Of a stretch of DNA of 64,000 bases, positions 9,411 to 22,800 are shown piece after piece. The stretch comes from Clarkia xantiana subsp. parviflora. Taxonomy: Eukaryota > Streptophyta > Magnoliopsida > Myrtales > Onagraceae. A model generated the notes under the pieces. It saw only the letters and a list, made by a program, of their open reading frames with translations. It made no database searches and was not told the origin of the DNA. The number at the start of each line of letters is the position of its first letter. The first letter of the stretch is position 1. Made by a program: the position numbers and the translations under genes. The stretch covers positions 8,647,785 to 8,711,784 of the forward strand of contig JAPTYO010000022.1 in assembly GCA_036873135.1 (NCBI GenBank), in the 5' to 3' direction.

Positions 9411-10330
9411 TGTTAGGTTCCGGGATTTGGGTCAACAGGTGGTCAGCTCAAATCTCGTTCCTCACTGGAGGGGTGGATGATCTGATACTCTCGGGTTGCC
9501 CTGTCTTAGTTTGCGTCCTTCCTTCTGCCGCTTCTCTTCTCCTTGTGCCCTGCAGAAGGGGCAGTACCAGACACAGAGAGGGGGGGGGGGGGTGGTGCCT
9601 GGTGAACCCTCTCCGATGCCTAAGTCAGTGTCGTTTTTAGAGAGATAAAGCTAGAGAGATGTCAGAGCAAAATAATCCAAATTGCCCAGATGTCTAAATG
9701 AATTGTGAAGGTGGGGTATTTATAGGCAACGGTGTCATTAAGGTGGCTTAATGACATCGTTAACCTTTGAACACAATTAATTAACCTTTAAGCGCATAAT
9801 TAAGATCTTAGGATACGGAGAAGGTAGGCGGAGTGAACCGAGTGTGGGAGTCCAAAAATGGTGCCGGGGCCCTTGGGGGGGAGGAGAAATCCGACCCCCA
9901 AGGGTAGGGGTTGGGTGAGGGCACCCAACCCCTCCTAGGGAGGATGGGGTTGGCCACCCCCTCCTAGGGAGGATGGGGTTGGCCAACCCCATCCCTCCTA
10001 GGAGAGATCGGGTTGGCCGACCCGATCTCTCCTAGGAGAGATCGGGTTGGCCGACCCGATCTCTCCTAGGAGAGATCGGGTTGGTCAACCCGATCTCTCC
10101 TAGGGGAGATCGGGTTGGCTGACCCGATCTCCCCTAGGGGAGGTCGGGTGTGGCCACCCAACCTCACCTAGGTGAGTTCACCTTGGCCGGACGAGCGCTT
10201 CGGCCTCGTCCGAGCCGTTGATGTTCTCGCGAAGTGTCCGGGTTGAAGTTTCGATTTACAATCGTTAATGGGATGATAAAAATACAACGGTTCGGAAGTC
10301 AACGGGTTCAAATTGGGTGTATATCCATCA
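9411..10330 (-). repeat. Element A 5' LTR (920 bp)
   Basis: On the minus strand it runs from TGATGGATAT (10330) to CCTAACA (9411), so it has TG...CA ends. It contains palindromic units at about 9890-10190, a TATA box near 9720, and a structured GGAGAGGG...CCCTCTC element at 9548-9620. It has more palindromic units than the 3' LTR. Confidence 0.92.
9716..9727 (-). promoter_or_regulatory. TATA box in A 5' LTR
   Basis: The minus strand reads CCTATAAATACC, a good plant TATA box, about 100 bases upstream of the conserved GCATCGGAGAGGG motif. The transcript should begin between the two and run toward gag. Confidence 0.65.
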
Positions 10331-11795
10331 AGGGAGACAATAATATTTTGAGAAAGAATTGCATACATCGAATATCTATTAAGATAGAATACGACAAATA
10401 ATGATCCCTCAGCTATCTAACCAACCGACCGCCAGTAAACCGAGGGAAGGGGGTTCGTGAAAGAGTTCACAGTACCGTCGTCTTCAATCCAAATAGATCA
10501 GTCTCTTTAAAAACGATTTTATTCGAAAATTATTGAAACGGGAACTTTGAAATAAGCATACCCGATCTTGGCTTTCCCAAGGCCCTTTCGTATTTAAAAA
10601 TGTTTCGATTAACTTACGCATGCCTATATAATTCTACTTCACTAGTAAATTATCATAGCAAGCCAAAAATTCATCAACCAAACCATACATCAAGCATGCG
10701 CATCATGCGTCTAATGTTCCGAGGAACTCATGCTAGCACACACAATTCTACCTTCCAAGTAAACTATCACATGCAGCTACATCCTTAACATTCAGGCATA
10801 CGTGTCATACATGAACACTTCCACATCAATCATGCATATTCGGCGACTGGCTTTCGTTTTTAAAACATTTAAAATATTAGGGGCTGACTTGCAATTCATG
10901 CTCACAATTAATCATGCGTGTTTCTTGACATGAATCCTAGACAATCACAACCATCACAACATGTCTATCCTAATACACAAACCATATATTTAACTAAGGC
11001 TCCGCCCCCAACATCCAGCTAGCTTGACATAGTCAAGACAATAGTTCTAATAAATATATGTAATAAAAAGTAAACAATTGCAGTTCAGCCCTCTAATCAA
11101 TCAAGTCCCGAAATCATGCATTTCCGAGATCCATCCCCATAGTCGAAACAAGGCATTAAGGTTTAATAAAAAAACGTGAAAGTTTTAAACCTTCGAGCAC
11201 TGTGTAGACTAATTAAAGTTCAAAAACATTTGGATTTTAAATCATGACCATCCCGTTTTATTAATTGACTTGAATTCGATTTTGAAAATCCGGTTCGGTT
11301 CAGTCAATTTTGAATTAATCTGGTTCGGTCCGATTCAAAAAATTCGGTCCGGTTCAGTCCGGATTTTGTATAAAATATGGTTCGGTCCGAACCGGTTTAA
11401 TAAAATAGGAGTTCGGTTCGGTTCAACACAAAAACCGGTTCGGTTAGGTTCACTTAGTTACCCCGGTTCGACCCAACCCAGCTAGGTCGAACCAATTAAG
11501 AAAACCCGGTTTGGTTTTATCCTATCCGGTTTAGCAATTGGACCGGCCCAATAATCACATAGTGTTGGGCCGAAATAATCTTATGGGCTATATAGAGTTT
11601 TAAAGTCCACTAAAAACTTAACTTAGTCTCCAAGAAATATTAACTATATAAAATAATTTCCAATATTGCAAATATATATATATATTTCGGCACACACAAT
11701 GAACATATATATATTTATTAGATTCTATATATAAGAAAAAATCAATCAACAATATATATATATATATGCAAATTTCGGCACACCTATATATATAT
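10331..11795 (-). mobile_element. Interior of element G, left part, non-coding
   Basis: A+T-rich sequence without a credible ORF. It continues at 29696 once element C (with TATAT duplication) is removed, and leads to a Copia-type PBS and LTR at 30262-30874, so it is read as G interior. It contains two related copies of about 125 bp near 10598-10790, a GGTTCGG-rich stretch at 11280-11480 and (TA)n runs at 11680-11795. The C insertion landed in one of these runs. Confidence 0.5.
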
Positions 11796-12421
11796 TGTTG
11801 AGATCGTTTCCCTTGGGATATCTCGAACTGCTTTTCAGGGGCATGGATCCTCGATGCACGAACTAACTTTGGCTCCCACCTCGATCATCAAGCTGACTTT
11901 GATCTCTGTTTCCGCCTTCTAAACGCCGGGTCCTGCAGAGCAGGCGATTACCAGCATGGAGAGGAGGGGGGGGGGGTGGTGCTGGTTGTGCCCTGTCCGA
12001 TGCTAAAATCAGTATTTTAGAGAGTTAAAGTTCTAGAGAGAGGTCAGAGCACATATAGCCAATTCTCCAGAGTTTCGAGTTAATTCATTCAAATGGGAGA
12101 TCTAGGCCCCTACTTATAGGAGACCTGAGAACTGTGCCTGGTTTGATGCCGGTTTACAGGAAAACGCTTACCGACATCGAGATTGGCTACATGCACGCTA
12201 ACTTCACGTACATAGTAAAAACAAGGGTACACGCACAGTATTATTCGGTAATCCGGACCCTCGGATTGCCTTATGGCAATCCGGAGGTCCCCGGTCCGGG
12301 TGCGACGCGCATCCGGACCGTTTTGACCCGGGATGACTGCAGGAAGGTCCATTTTATGATTCTAGCGTGTTTGCGAGGTCCGAAACGTAAATATGAACCC
12401 AAATTGGATAGATATCCAACA
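11796..12421 (-). repeat. Element C 3' LTR
   Basis: TGTTGAGATC...GATATCCAACA on the plus strand, matching 29061-29695 along its length. It includes the structured motif at about 11931-12003, here damaged by substitutions and a longer G run. The polypurine tract (minus strand GACTCGGGAGCAAG) follows at 12422-12437. Confidence 0.9.
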
Positions 12422-14318
12422 CTTGCTCCCGAGTCAAGTAATGGTTCAAAACCTATGCTTGACTCTATTTACGATAGGATATTCGTCCAATTTAGGTCCG
12501 ACACTGACCTTAGGGGTGACCTGTTTGTCAATCGAGTGCGCGGAGCACAGATTAGTCCATCTTTATTTTTCCGAAGTACGTACATAATCTATTCAAAGGG
12601 TTAGCGTAATAGACGGTATACATATAACAATGTGCAATTAACGAATTATTCATAATAACATGCAATAGACGGAATACTTGTGATACTAAGTAATCACACA
12701 ACGCGTTGTCATCTTGGTACGTGACGTGAACATGCAACATGATGTTACATTGAGATGATAACATAGTACATGGATGACTTAATCGCGTAATAAGCAAAAT
12801 ACTTAGAGCAATATAAAAATAGAGAGTATGCTTGTCAACATGAAGTATGATATAAACATAGAACATGATATGAGCACGTATATGTTGTAAATATGTGACA
12901 TGATGTAAACATGAAATTCATACTTAGATTATAAAAATAATCATATATCAATCATAAGTTAATCATCATGTACATATAAAAATGATAACATGCATAATAG
13001 TCTATACGTACGCAACATTCGATAATGATCGTACGTATCGTGTCATGCAACATTAAGGAGCATGTATGTAATGCAAGCATAGGAGAGATGTAAATATGCT
13101 CATACATGATACTAGGGACTTGTGCAAAAATAGATATTTGTTTAGTCCTTAGCACATGGTGTAGACACTATTAATGAGAATTAGGAGAGAGAGTAGTCAT
13201 TAACTTACATCCTCCCTTGATAATTTTCCAAGAAGCTGTCCTTGCTTGTTGAAGAAGGAGCTCATGGAGGTGTGAATTTGGAGTGGTCACATCATATTTG
13301 ACATCGATCAAGGTTTAATCCGGGCAAGGAGGAAATCACGACGACACGTGAGAAGGAAGGGGCGGCACGTGGAGTTGCAGAGGCGGCGCGTGGATCTCCG
13401 GGGCGGCGCGTGAGTTTCCGGGTGGCGGCGAGTAACAATTCGGACTTGCTTCGTGTTGGTGAATCCAATTCCGTAAATGGCTGGACATTTTGTGACTTCA
13501 TTTGGCCTTGATTTAATCTTGAAATCACTATGTACCTAGTTACCTTAACATGCATACAAGGTGTTTGATAAAATGCATTAGAATACTTAGTCCCCAAATC
13601 GGCCAAAATTTTTCTAAGTGCTGAAAATTTTAAAAAAGTGCAAATGAATCGTTACACTTCCCTTATGCATGGTGTTCATTGCCGACATGTTGCCCCATGT
13701 CTTAGCTGTTGTTTTAGTATGCTCGATATTGATGATCGGTAGTTGTACGTACATGGCCGTCAATGGTTGTATGTTGGTGATGATAGCTTAGGCAATGTAT
13801 GTTGAGCATCGTGTATAGATTGTCGGTCATTGTCTGCAAACATGCTAAAACACTTAGAAAATATTTCAATAATATCTAGTGCTTGTTACCATTGATGTCG
13901 TTGTAACATTCTTGTCGATCGCCGGCATAGAAACACTTAGAAAATAATTCGTAGTAGTTGGTGTTTGCCACTTGATGTACGTTATCCGTCGTCATGCTAG
14001 TATATTTGGAGAATGCTCCTAGATAGTTGATTCCATGCCGCCCACTGTATGTCGACACCTTTTCGTACATAGATATTTGATAGTATGCTGACAGCTTGTA
14101 ATATGTTGACTGTCATCCTGAGCAAAACACTTAGAAAATATTTCACCCTTGTGATCATGTGCACTGCGAGCATGAGCTTGATGTAGACATGTAAGTCAAT
14201 GAGTTGAGAGGTTTGCCCCCCTTGCATGATAGTTGATACTTGTTGCATGAAGACTATTAAGTCATTGCGTACGTAGTTTTCTCACATGGAGCGTTCATTG
14301 CATAGATGTTTGCATAAG
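12422..14318. other. Element C region between polypurine tract and antisense gene
   Basis: Mostly A+T-rich with recurring 'cttagaaaatatttc' and 'gtacgta' motifs and no credible ORF. A G+C-rich patch at 13340-13440 resembles, in position and composition, the leader region of the antisense gene in A. The same block occurs inverted at 52490-52700 in C2. It is probably the promoter and leader of the C antisense gene. Confidence 0.4.
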
Positions 14319-14852
14319 TGTTTGATGCGTGCTTGTGCACTGATTGGATTGTCGGTTGTACCTTTCAGGATATCACATCTCACTGTCATCTTTACATACT
14401 TAGCCTTCTCACAGCTGCTAATATGAGCAAGTCTTCTATCCCCATTCCGAGAGTGACGTTATGTTCAGATACCGACGCAAAGTTAGACACTAATGACCTT
14501 TGTAACCTTGTTTGTATCATACTTGTAGATTGGTTTATTGGGAAGAGCTCTTCCTTGCACGTGGCATCTACACGTAGCACCCCTCCTTCCGACAAGTCCG
14601 CTTCATCGGTTGTTCTTGCTGCCCCTTGATTTCCGGATACGGTCGCGGGAAGGGTCTCATGAGTAAGATATTTTCTTTGACACTCTTTCTTATTTCCTTG
14701 AATTATCACTTTCACTGCCTTATCTTTTTGATAATTCAGCTCGTTCTTCTGCATTTGATGTTCCCGTTACTGATTCCCAACTTCCCACCAAGCGATCTAA
14801 TACGGGGACGCATGACTCGAGCGATCCTAAGCGTGCTAAGACAAGTGCTACC

Positions 14853-15954
14853 TGTTAGGTTATAAAGTCTAGGTCAACGGGTCGTCAATCTAGAATTTAT
14901 CTCCCACTAATGAAATGTCAGGTTCAGTGCTCCTAGGACTAGTCGTTCTGATCCGTGCCCTTACACTCCCTTGGGGTAGTCGTTCTGATCCCTGCCCTTA
15001 TACTCTCTTGGGGTAGTCGTTCTGATATGTGTCCTTCTCTTCTCTCCTTCTGACCTCCTTTCCTTCTCTCCTTCTGACCTCCTTTCCTTTTCTCCTTCTG
15101 ACCTCCTTTCCTTCTCTCCTTCTGACCTCCTGAGGCTTGTACTTCTTACCCCTGGGGCTTGTCCTACTGCTCTATGCTCTTCTGCTTCCTTGGTTCTCTT
15201 CTCCTTGCCACCCTGCAAGAGGGGCAATACCAGGCACAGAGGGGGGGTGGTGCCTGATGAACCCTCTCCGATGCCTAAGTCAGTACGGTTTTAGAGAGAT
15301 AAAGCTAGAGAGATGTCAGAGCAAAATTGTGCAACTTGCCAAGATGTCCGAATGAATAGTGGAGGTGGGGTATTTATAGGCAACGGTGTCATTAAGGTGG
15401 CTTAATGACATCGTTAACCTTTAAACACAGTTAATTAACCTTTAAGCGCATAATTAAGACCTTAGGATTCGGAGAAGGTAGGCGGAGTGGACCGAGTGTG
15501 GGAGTCCGAAAATGGTGCCGGGGCCCTTGGGGGGAGGAGAAATCTGACCCCCAGGGGTAGGGGTTGGGTGAGGGCACCCAACCCCTCCTAGGGAGGATGG
15601 GGTTGGCCAACCCCATCCCCCCTAGGGGAGATCGGGTTGACCGACCCGATCTCTCCTAGGAGAGATCGGGTTGGCTGACCCGATCTCTCCTAGGAGAGAT
15701 CGGGTTGGTCCACCCGATCTCCCCTAGGGGAGATCGGGTTGGCTGACCCGATCTCCCCTAGGGGAGGTCGGGTGTGGCCACCCAACCTCACCTAGGCGAG
15801 TCTGACTCGGCCGGACGAGCGCTTCGGCCTCGTCCGAGCCGTTGGTGTTTTCGCGAAGGGTTCGGGTTGAAGTTTCGATTTACAATCATTAACGGGGTGA
15901 TAAAAATAAAGCGATTCGGAAGTCAACGGGTTCAAATTGGGCGTATATCCATCA
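14853..15954 (-). repeat. A' 3' LTR (1102 bp)
   Basis: Ends are TGTTAGG (14853) and ATCCATCA (15954) on the plus strand, with palindromic units at 15560-15780 and the structured motif at 15212-15275. Extra length versus A comes largely from short repeats: GGGGTAGTCGTTCTGAT copies at 14937-15030 and CTTCTGACCTCC(TTTC) copies at 15045-15130. Confidence 0.88.
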
Positions 15955-17100
15955 CATGCCCCCGAGTCAACCAATGGCCTAACCCTTGATTGACTCTATT
16001 TTAGGATGGTATGACACGCGCAATTTGAAACCGGGGTTTTACCTTTCGTCTGAATACTTACTTACCCATGGATGCATGCCTTTGACTCTGCCCCCTGCCT
16101 TATGAGATAGAGGAATTGTAAACGTCAGAGTAGCACGGACGTGTGCCTAAGCACGCGTCCGTCTGAGGTGGGAGTAATAAATCTATCTTTGCTACAGGCG
16201 TATACTCAAAAAATACATGCTCGCATAGGAATGCAATACGGATACACCTAAGTGACTCATGTTTCAATTTCATGCCGGGACTTGTCTAAGTGAAGGAAAA
16301 TTTAATTTTGGTCCGAAATTTTTCTAACTATGGGATACTGGAAAATACACCTAGGATGTTAACTAGGAGTGAACATGGACATATCATGAACATGAGGATG
16401 TGTACTAGCATACATGCAAGTAGGAACATAAGGATGGGAGTGAGTAGAGACATGATGCGATTGTAGTCATGAATGTATGCATGAATATATGGCGGCCATG
16501 TGCATGGACGTCTAAATGTTTGAACACATGGGAGTGTGTATGTGGGCATGCATATGAGTGCAAGCATGAACATGTATGTATGGATGGGCGGGTTGTGAGT
16601 ATGAGCATGAGTGATGACATTGATGTACCTGTAGATGTTAATCATGAATATGAGCATAAGTGCAAAGGTGAGAGCATAGACCTCTCCTTTACTCGAGGGT
16701 GGGAACTCTGCCACTCAATGGGACACAACGTTCCGCCTCCCTCGTACTAGCGTGAGCATTGTCCATTAACCTCGACCTTCGGCATGTGTATCATTTTTCT
16801 TTCATCCGTTGGAGCATGCGTATAGCTCTTGACCTTTACCCTGCAATTTGTTCCCCATAAAAGTGGGGGTGAAAATTCTTACAAGCTTTCTTCTTACCGC
16901 CGCGAGCGAAGGGGTCTATTGACATGTGTTAAGGGTTGACCCTTCCTTCGGATGTGTTGGAGCGTTGCTCCATTTGGGGAAACTAAAAGTTCGCCATCTT
17001 CCCTTGGTGTTAAGGTTGCCCCCTTAGTAGGCGTATCTCGCCCCTCCATGAGTAAGGGTCGATCTTTGCGTTGGTTGCTCATATAGATGACTCATTTTTG
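15955..17100. other. A' polypurine tract and 3' flank, non-coding
   Basis: The polypurine tract (minus strand GACTCGGGGGCATG) occupies about 15955-15972. Sequence to about 16200 is a diverged copy of 430-660 in A. After that the two differ. 16380-16660 is rich in 'catgaacatga'-like words and is open on both strands, which looks compositional. I see no gene. Confidence 0.5.
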
Positions 17101-17109
17101 GGGAGCTTT

Positions 17110-17610
17110 CTTCTTCAGACAAGGAGACCGTTGAATCGGATGAGAGGGAAGAACCCTCTAGTTCTGCTTATCAGGCCAAGAATTTTTCTAAGTCAGGGTT
17201 GGCTGCTAATGCTTCCAGTATGTTCTTTTTCCCCTCTCTTTTCTTTGTGATATATTTATGATTGTTCTCATGCTGCTTCCTTCTTGTTGTTAGAGCGTTC
17301 TTCCCTGGTTACCATATGGTTCTTGTGGTGGGTGAGAGTTCAAGTCAATCTAAATCCAAGGCACGGAAACCTGACTCTGAGGTCGGGCCCTCGGCTGCCA
17401 AGGAGAAGGAAACCGCGAGAGGCTCTCCTTCAAGTGCCCCCTTGCTGACTCCCTCCCATGATAAGGAGGTAGTGGTTGAAGAGGCGCCCTCTTTGCTTGA
17501 CAAAAGGGAACGACCTGTGGCTGGCGATGGGGTGATCATAGGTCTTGATGTCTCTTCTCTATCCCCTGCCCCCCAGCCGAGGGGCCGAGTCTCAAGTTTA
17601 TTTCATCTTC
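17110..17610 (+). pseudogene. A' antisense gene fragment (linker exons only)
   Basis: An exon-like stretch at about 17118-17218, a donor at 17219 and an acceptor (TTGTTGTTAG) near 17294 precede a coding block whose product contains SQSKSKARKPDSE and HDKEVVVEEAPSLLDK. These match the basic linker of the A gene (SKSKPRRSDSE, RDKEMVVEEVPSLADK). The N-terminal PF04195-like core and the C-terminal coiled coil are absent, so the gene is broken. Confidence 0.6.
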
Positions 17611-18071
17611 ATATGGATTTGACGACTTTTGAAGGTGTCTTTGTCTTTCCTATGGGTTATGTTATTAACCCCTGCGTTGAAGATTTTTCTTTTGGTGACG
17701 GGTGTGATCATCATCCTACATTGAGGTTCCCCTCTCTTGCCATGGCTCTGATTAAGATAGCAAATTCTTGCTTTGGAGTTTGGTGGAGACTGCTCTTGAA
17801 TTAGCCTCTACTAGTGTCGTAGTTGTGATCGTTGTGGGGATCGTTTTGTTATATGCCCTCAATAGTGCTTGTCGTGATTCTTTGCTTCATGGTTGATTTC
17901 GTGAGATATGGAGGTTGTCTTCATATAAGTCCCTACCTTTGATGAGCGTATGAAGGGTGTTGTTTTTCCTTTTTCTTGAACCTCCTCCTAAGGCTAGGCG
18001 TAGCCTTTTGATGTTCGTGGTCGGGATGGTGTCTTTACAATGCATGTCTTTGACAGATGTTTTATGATGTG

Positions 18072-18342
18072 CTGCCATGATAATCACTTCGAGGTATGTG
18101 GACATGATAGCCACTTCCTGATGTGTCGGAGTGATAGCCCTTCTGTAGTGTGTGGACATGATAGCCAGTTCAGGGTATGTGGACATGATAGCCACTTCAA
18201 GGTATGTGGACATGATAGCCACTTCAAGATATGTGGACATGATAGCCACTTCAGGGTATGTGGACATGATAGCCACTTCAGGGTATGTGGACATGATAGC
18301 CACTTCAGGGTATGTGGACATGATAGCCACATCACGATGTAT
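18072..18342. repeat. 27 bp tandem array, about 10 copies
   Basis: The unit is AGGGTATGTGGACATGATAGCCACTTC (first copies diverged). Because 27 is a multiple of three it creates open frames on both strands encoding 9-residue repeats, for which I see no reason to assume expression. The core GGACATGATAGCCA also appears inverted in the 55 bp array of element D. Confidence 0.92.
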
Positions 18343-18978
18343 GGAGTTGTGCTTTAGTATTCCTTTCTCGTTGGAGAGCCTTTATTGCTATAGTTGCCTT
18401 TTGTGTAGGCTATGTTTGTTGGGTTAGGTCCCGATGTCTCGTCTTGTCGGATGTTGTATCTTTTACGCTCTTTAGATGTCTCCTTCATGAGTTGTGCTTG
18501 ACGATGTTCAAGTCTGATACGAGCATAGGTCACGCGAGGGCGACATGTATGACAATAATATTTGTCGGAGGTTGATTTGTGTGACTTGTAAGGCAATTCT
18601 CTTCTTGATGGGTCGAGCTTATTTTGAGAGCTTTGACCTTCGGATTTCATGTCTTTGCTATCCTTCTTGGTGGTGTTGGGTTCCTTTGAGATACTTCTCT
18701 TGACTTGTGATATGGGTGGTAGTATAACTCGTTACTTTTCATGATAACCTCTTGTGCTTCTGTATATGATCCTTTGGTCATGGACTTCTCCTTTGAATAT
18801 GCTTTCCTTTCTTTATCTTTCTTTTGTGCTTTCCTTCACATCATACCTGCTATCTCATCATGAAAAAACATTATGTGTTCTTTATACAACTTTACTTTGC
18901 AATTATTTTCTCATGGGATCCTTCTCAGTATGGTGTGATGATCTCTTCTGATACCCCTTACACGGTATACGTTGTACT

Positions 18979-19825
18979 GTTAGACCAAAGATACGCTCTT
19001 GGTGGGCGTCGAAATCTGTTCACGAGACAGGCTCTCGGACGGCACTTAACGTTTCACAGGATAGGCTCCTGGAGGGCACAGGTTAGTCCACCGATACGTT
19101 CTTGACGGGTGTCAAAATCTGTTCACGAGACAGGCTCTCGGACGGCACTTAACGTTTCACAGGATAGGCTCCCGGAGGGCTCAGGTTAGACCAAAGATAC
19201 GCTCCTGGTGGGCGTCGAACTGGTAGTTTGAAATCTACCTCAAGATACGCTCTTGGGGGCGTCGAACTGGTAGTGTTTTTTCTACCTCAAGATACGCTCT
19301 TGGGGGCGTCGAATCTGGTAGGTTGCAAATCTACCTCAAGATACGCTCCTGGGGGCGTCGAAATTCGTAGTTTTTGGAAACCACTCTCAAGATACGCTCT
19401 TGGTGCGTCGAAGGTCGTAGTGTATAAACTACTCTCAAGATACGCTCTTGGGGGCGTCGAAGGTCGTAGTATGAACACTACTCTCAAGATACGCTCTTGG
19501 GGGCGTCGAAATTCGTAGTTTTTGGAAACCACTCTCAAGATACGCTCTTGGTGCGTCGAAGGTCGTAGTGTATAAACTACTCTCAAGATACGCTCTTGGG
19601 GGCGTCGAAGGTCGTAGTATGAACACTACTCTCAAGATACGCTCTTGGGGGCGTCGAAGATCGTAGTATAAAAACTACTCTCAAGATACGCTCTTGGGGG
19701 CGTCGAATCTGTTCGCGGGATAGGCTCCCGGAGGGCACAGGGTTCGTAGTTTTAGAACTACTCTCAAGATACGCTCTTGGGGGCGTCGAATGTGTTCGCG
19801 GGATTGGCTCCCGGAGGGCTCATAA
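18979..19825. repeat. A' copy of the 102 bp and 48 bp hairpin arrays
   Basis: Starts with the same GTTAGACCAAAGATACGCTC words as 4819. It has fewer long units (about 2) and about 11 short units, then two units that alternate the short type with the CGGGA-taggc-TCCCG hairpin type near 19706-19820. Order and copy number differ from A, showing turnover since the copies split. Confidence 0.88.
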
Positions 19826-22800
19826 TATTACCTTATCTTGTGTCCCTTCTCATGTATGGTGCATTTTTGGTATGCTTTTCGAGTCTTTACTTGACTTCTC
19901 CTTCTACGATATTGCCTGTTACCACGCTTTTTCTTCAATGTGGGAAATCACCTTTCGAGGGCGATGTTTGTGTGTTGCCAACTTAGGACGAGTTCGTATA
20001 GGGAGTTGAGGATGCTTTCCTCTATGTGACCTCTTCTAGGAGAAGTGGTATCGCATGTTATTGTGATCTTCTGCCTCTAATCTCTTCTTTTATACTTAGG
20101 TGGACTACCAAGCACTTATTCGTTTGGTGCCCCCCAAGTTGCTTGGTGGTCACACCGCCTTTCATATTTGGCCGTTGAAGGCCCCTCGTTCATTTTCTTG
20201 GTTGGGTACCCCTTATGCTCGGGGCTCCCTTGTCTGCTTCTTTGAATGCGATGAGTGTCCCTTGTAGGGTTTACTCTTTCTCATGCTTGCTTGTTTCAGT
20301 CATAGGCATGGTTTGAATGATGCCTTTGTCGGATGTGTCTTTTGAAGTTGGGTGGAAGAGCTTTTGCTTTGGGTGGGTGGTGGTGGATTTCATTCTCTTG
20401 ATAACTAGGATGTGGCATTGTTTGTATCCTAGGGGTGCTTGTAAATTTTTCCCCCCTTTCCTTGTGTAGGTTGAAGAGCTCTCTCATAGAATGGTGTCTT
20501 GAGTTGTTAATCTCGTAGGCGTGTTTCAGACTAGTCAATCTGATCCATGCTCTTTGCTCGTGCATGGGGGTGTGGGGGTCTGACCGGGCTGTATCTTCTT
20601 GGAGTGTTGTGGCACTTAGAGTGCCTTGCCTTTTCCTTCACATTGGAGTATTCTTCAATGCCTTTGGGGAGTGTCACATTGGTCATGTTCCTCCCACCTT
20701 GAATCTTGGTTATAGACTTCTTTTGAATTAGGACTTGAACCTAAAAAGGACGTTTTCCTTTAGGTTCGCCGGTGATGTTCCCTGATTTTCCATGGGTTTG
20801 CCCTCGTATTGGCTATTCCTTGTTGGATAACTTCATTAGAGGCTGCATTTGTATTGCGTACGTATACGTGTTTGAGGTGTGTTGAGCTGACAAGTCTCTC
20901 CTTTTTTGTTTTGTCATAACCTTCATTCATCATGTATTCGGCGTATGGCCTTAGAGGTGGGATATTTTTCTAGTGCCCCTTTTATCGGGGTTCTCCTCTT
21001 GATGGGATGCCAGAGTCAAATGTCTTATCATTTGCAGACAAGGTGGTTGATCGGGATGTGCGTCTAGTGTGAGGGTCGATCTTGAAACCTTACTCCCAAG
21101 CTTTAGAGCTCTTCTTTGGTTGATCTTGTAGAACTATTATCCTGCCCTAAGGCTCTTGGTAGGAGATGTATCTCCTTTTTCACACTCTAGTTCTTGCACT
21201 ATCTCTTTTGCTAAACTTGCATCTTTAGAGTTTCTCTCTTGGTGCATGACTTCAATGACAGGATTTTCTACCGATGTTTATTCTATTAGGACTTGTATCC
21301 TTGGTTGCCTTCCTTTCTTGTGAGATGGCGAATGAGTGTTTGTGAACACTCCAATGTGTCGTACTTGGTAGAGGTATGCGCCTAATCTTTATGGCGCTGT
21401 CTTGAATCTTCGTGTACCTATCTCTGATGAACATGTTATTCATTACATATATAGTACGGAGTCCAAGGATCTCCGGGTTAGGATCATAGTTTGAGAACAG
21501 AGATATAGTCATCTATTAGATAACATCTTTATCTACGGAGTTTATTTTTGCAAGGATAAATGCAAGGATACTTGTAAGGATACTTGTAAGGATATGTGTT
21601 CCATCCTTTTCCTGGTTCATTTGCAGTGCCGTGTCCCTAATGGGTGTGTTGATGTTCTGACCACCTTTACTAGTAGGGGGTCCCTTGATATTAGGTATGC
21701 CTAACTCTTCTCTAGTATCATCAATGGTTGGTCATGGGAGATGTCTGACGGACTCCCTTCATGTACTATGGTTCTCTTCATGTCAAAGTTGGTGATTCCC
21801 TCTCTTATGACTAATATATCATTGTGTGGAAATACTATGTTTTCCATATCCCTTTTTAAAAGCTTGATGATGGTGTCACCGTTCTTCCTTTGCTAGGCTT
21901 GGTGTCCTTGAGGGTTTTTGATGGAAGTGTATTCCATTACCTTGGATGAGCTTTCTAAGTGTAGTTGTGTCTCCTGGCTATTTTGTGAAATCATAAAGAT
22001 CCGCTGGAGGTGTTTGCCTTTGATGGTGGGCGTTACCCATGTGATATGGTTTCCTCCATTTTTTGAGGGATGTGTTCGCGGCTACCCCCTCTTGTGCTAA
22101 TGGGCGTTTGTGGGGAGGGCATGTTGTGACTGGTGCCCCCCTTGCATACCAATGCCAGATGGGATCCTTTGACGGGCTTGGCCCTAGGATGCTTAGTGGA
22201 CGGTTGTAGTAGGGGTAATCCTTCATGGTAGTTCCTCTATAGGATGTTGGGAGTGCTCAACTTATTTTTGTAAGTGAGCTTTCCATCTTGTGATCTTTCC
22301 CAGAAACTTGACCTTATAGGTGTTCTTTGGGATTGAGGAATCTGTTGCTTGTGCATCTCTTGATTGTCGACGGCCTTTTACTGATTCTTCTAGTGGTCCA
22401 CCTGTGTATATATATATCACGGAGCCCGAAGGCGTCCGGTATGGTCATTCTTGGAAAACATGTTGATGTTAAGTATCATAATCTACTCCTTTTAGGGAGT
22501 TGACTTGTTATGCAGTTAAATTAAATAAGAGGATATGGGTGTGGGGTGTTGAAATCCCCTGCTTCCTTGGTAATGTAACTGTCTTCCTCCATTAGTCTGT
22601 GTGTATTCCTTCCACTTGAGGAATATGAGGTCGCATCCTTGCAAGGCAGACTAGGTGGAGGTGTATCCTTCATGTATGCTATGTGCGGTCTCACTCTACT
22701 ATGTCTCTCCATGAGACTTCCCATTGTAGTAGCTATGTGCTGACGTGGTGTGGTACTCTATTAGTTCCCTGTTCAAATCCTTGTCTTTTCAACTCCTCCT

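Larger units (their letters stand above)
1..10330 (-). mobile_element. Element A: non-autonomous Tat-like Ty3/gypsy LTR retrotransposon
   Basis: Read on the minus strand the order is 5' LTR (10330-9411), PBS, a gag-protease-gag' ORF, tandem arrays, a gene on the opposite strand, a polypurine tract and the 3' LTR, which is cut by the window start. The two LTR stretches are collinear and nearly identical apart from the number of palindromic units. No RT, RNase H or integrase motif lies anywhere in the interior (430-9410), so the element cannot move alone. The antisense gene between coding region and 3' LTR, and the repeat-rich 3' part, are known features of plant Tat-type gypsy elements. Placing it in Tat is inference, because no pol is present to test. 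Confidence 0.85.

Noticed and set aside
9579..9592. G run as a functional G-quadruplex
   Set aside because: Length varies strongly between LTR copies and it is a single homopolymer run; the conserved feature is the flanking pairing, not the run length.
12600..13200. Small ORFs and 'gtacgta' palindromes as an RNA gene
   Set aside because: The sequence recurs inverted in C2 (52700-53330) as part of the element's 3' interior, without conserved frames or a fold that stood out.
18072..18342. CRISPR-like regular repeats
   Set aside because: Units are directly adjacent without unique spacers; it is a plain 27 bp tandem repeat in a plant element.
22381..22520. Host promoter or gene in the unexplained middle of A'
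   Set aside because: No ORF or start context. Neighbouring stretches match element A protease and gag DNA, so this is decayed element sequence.
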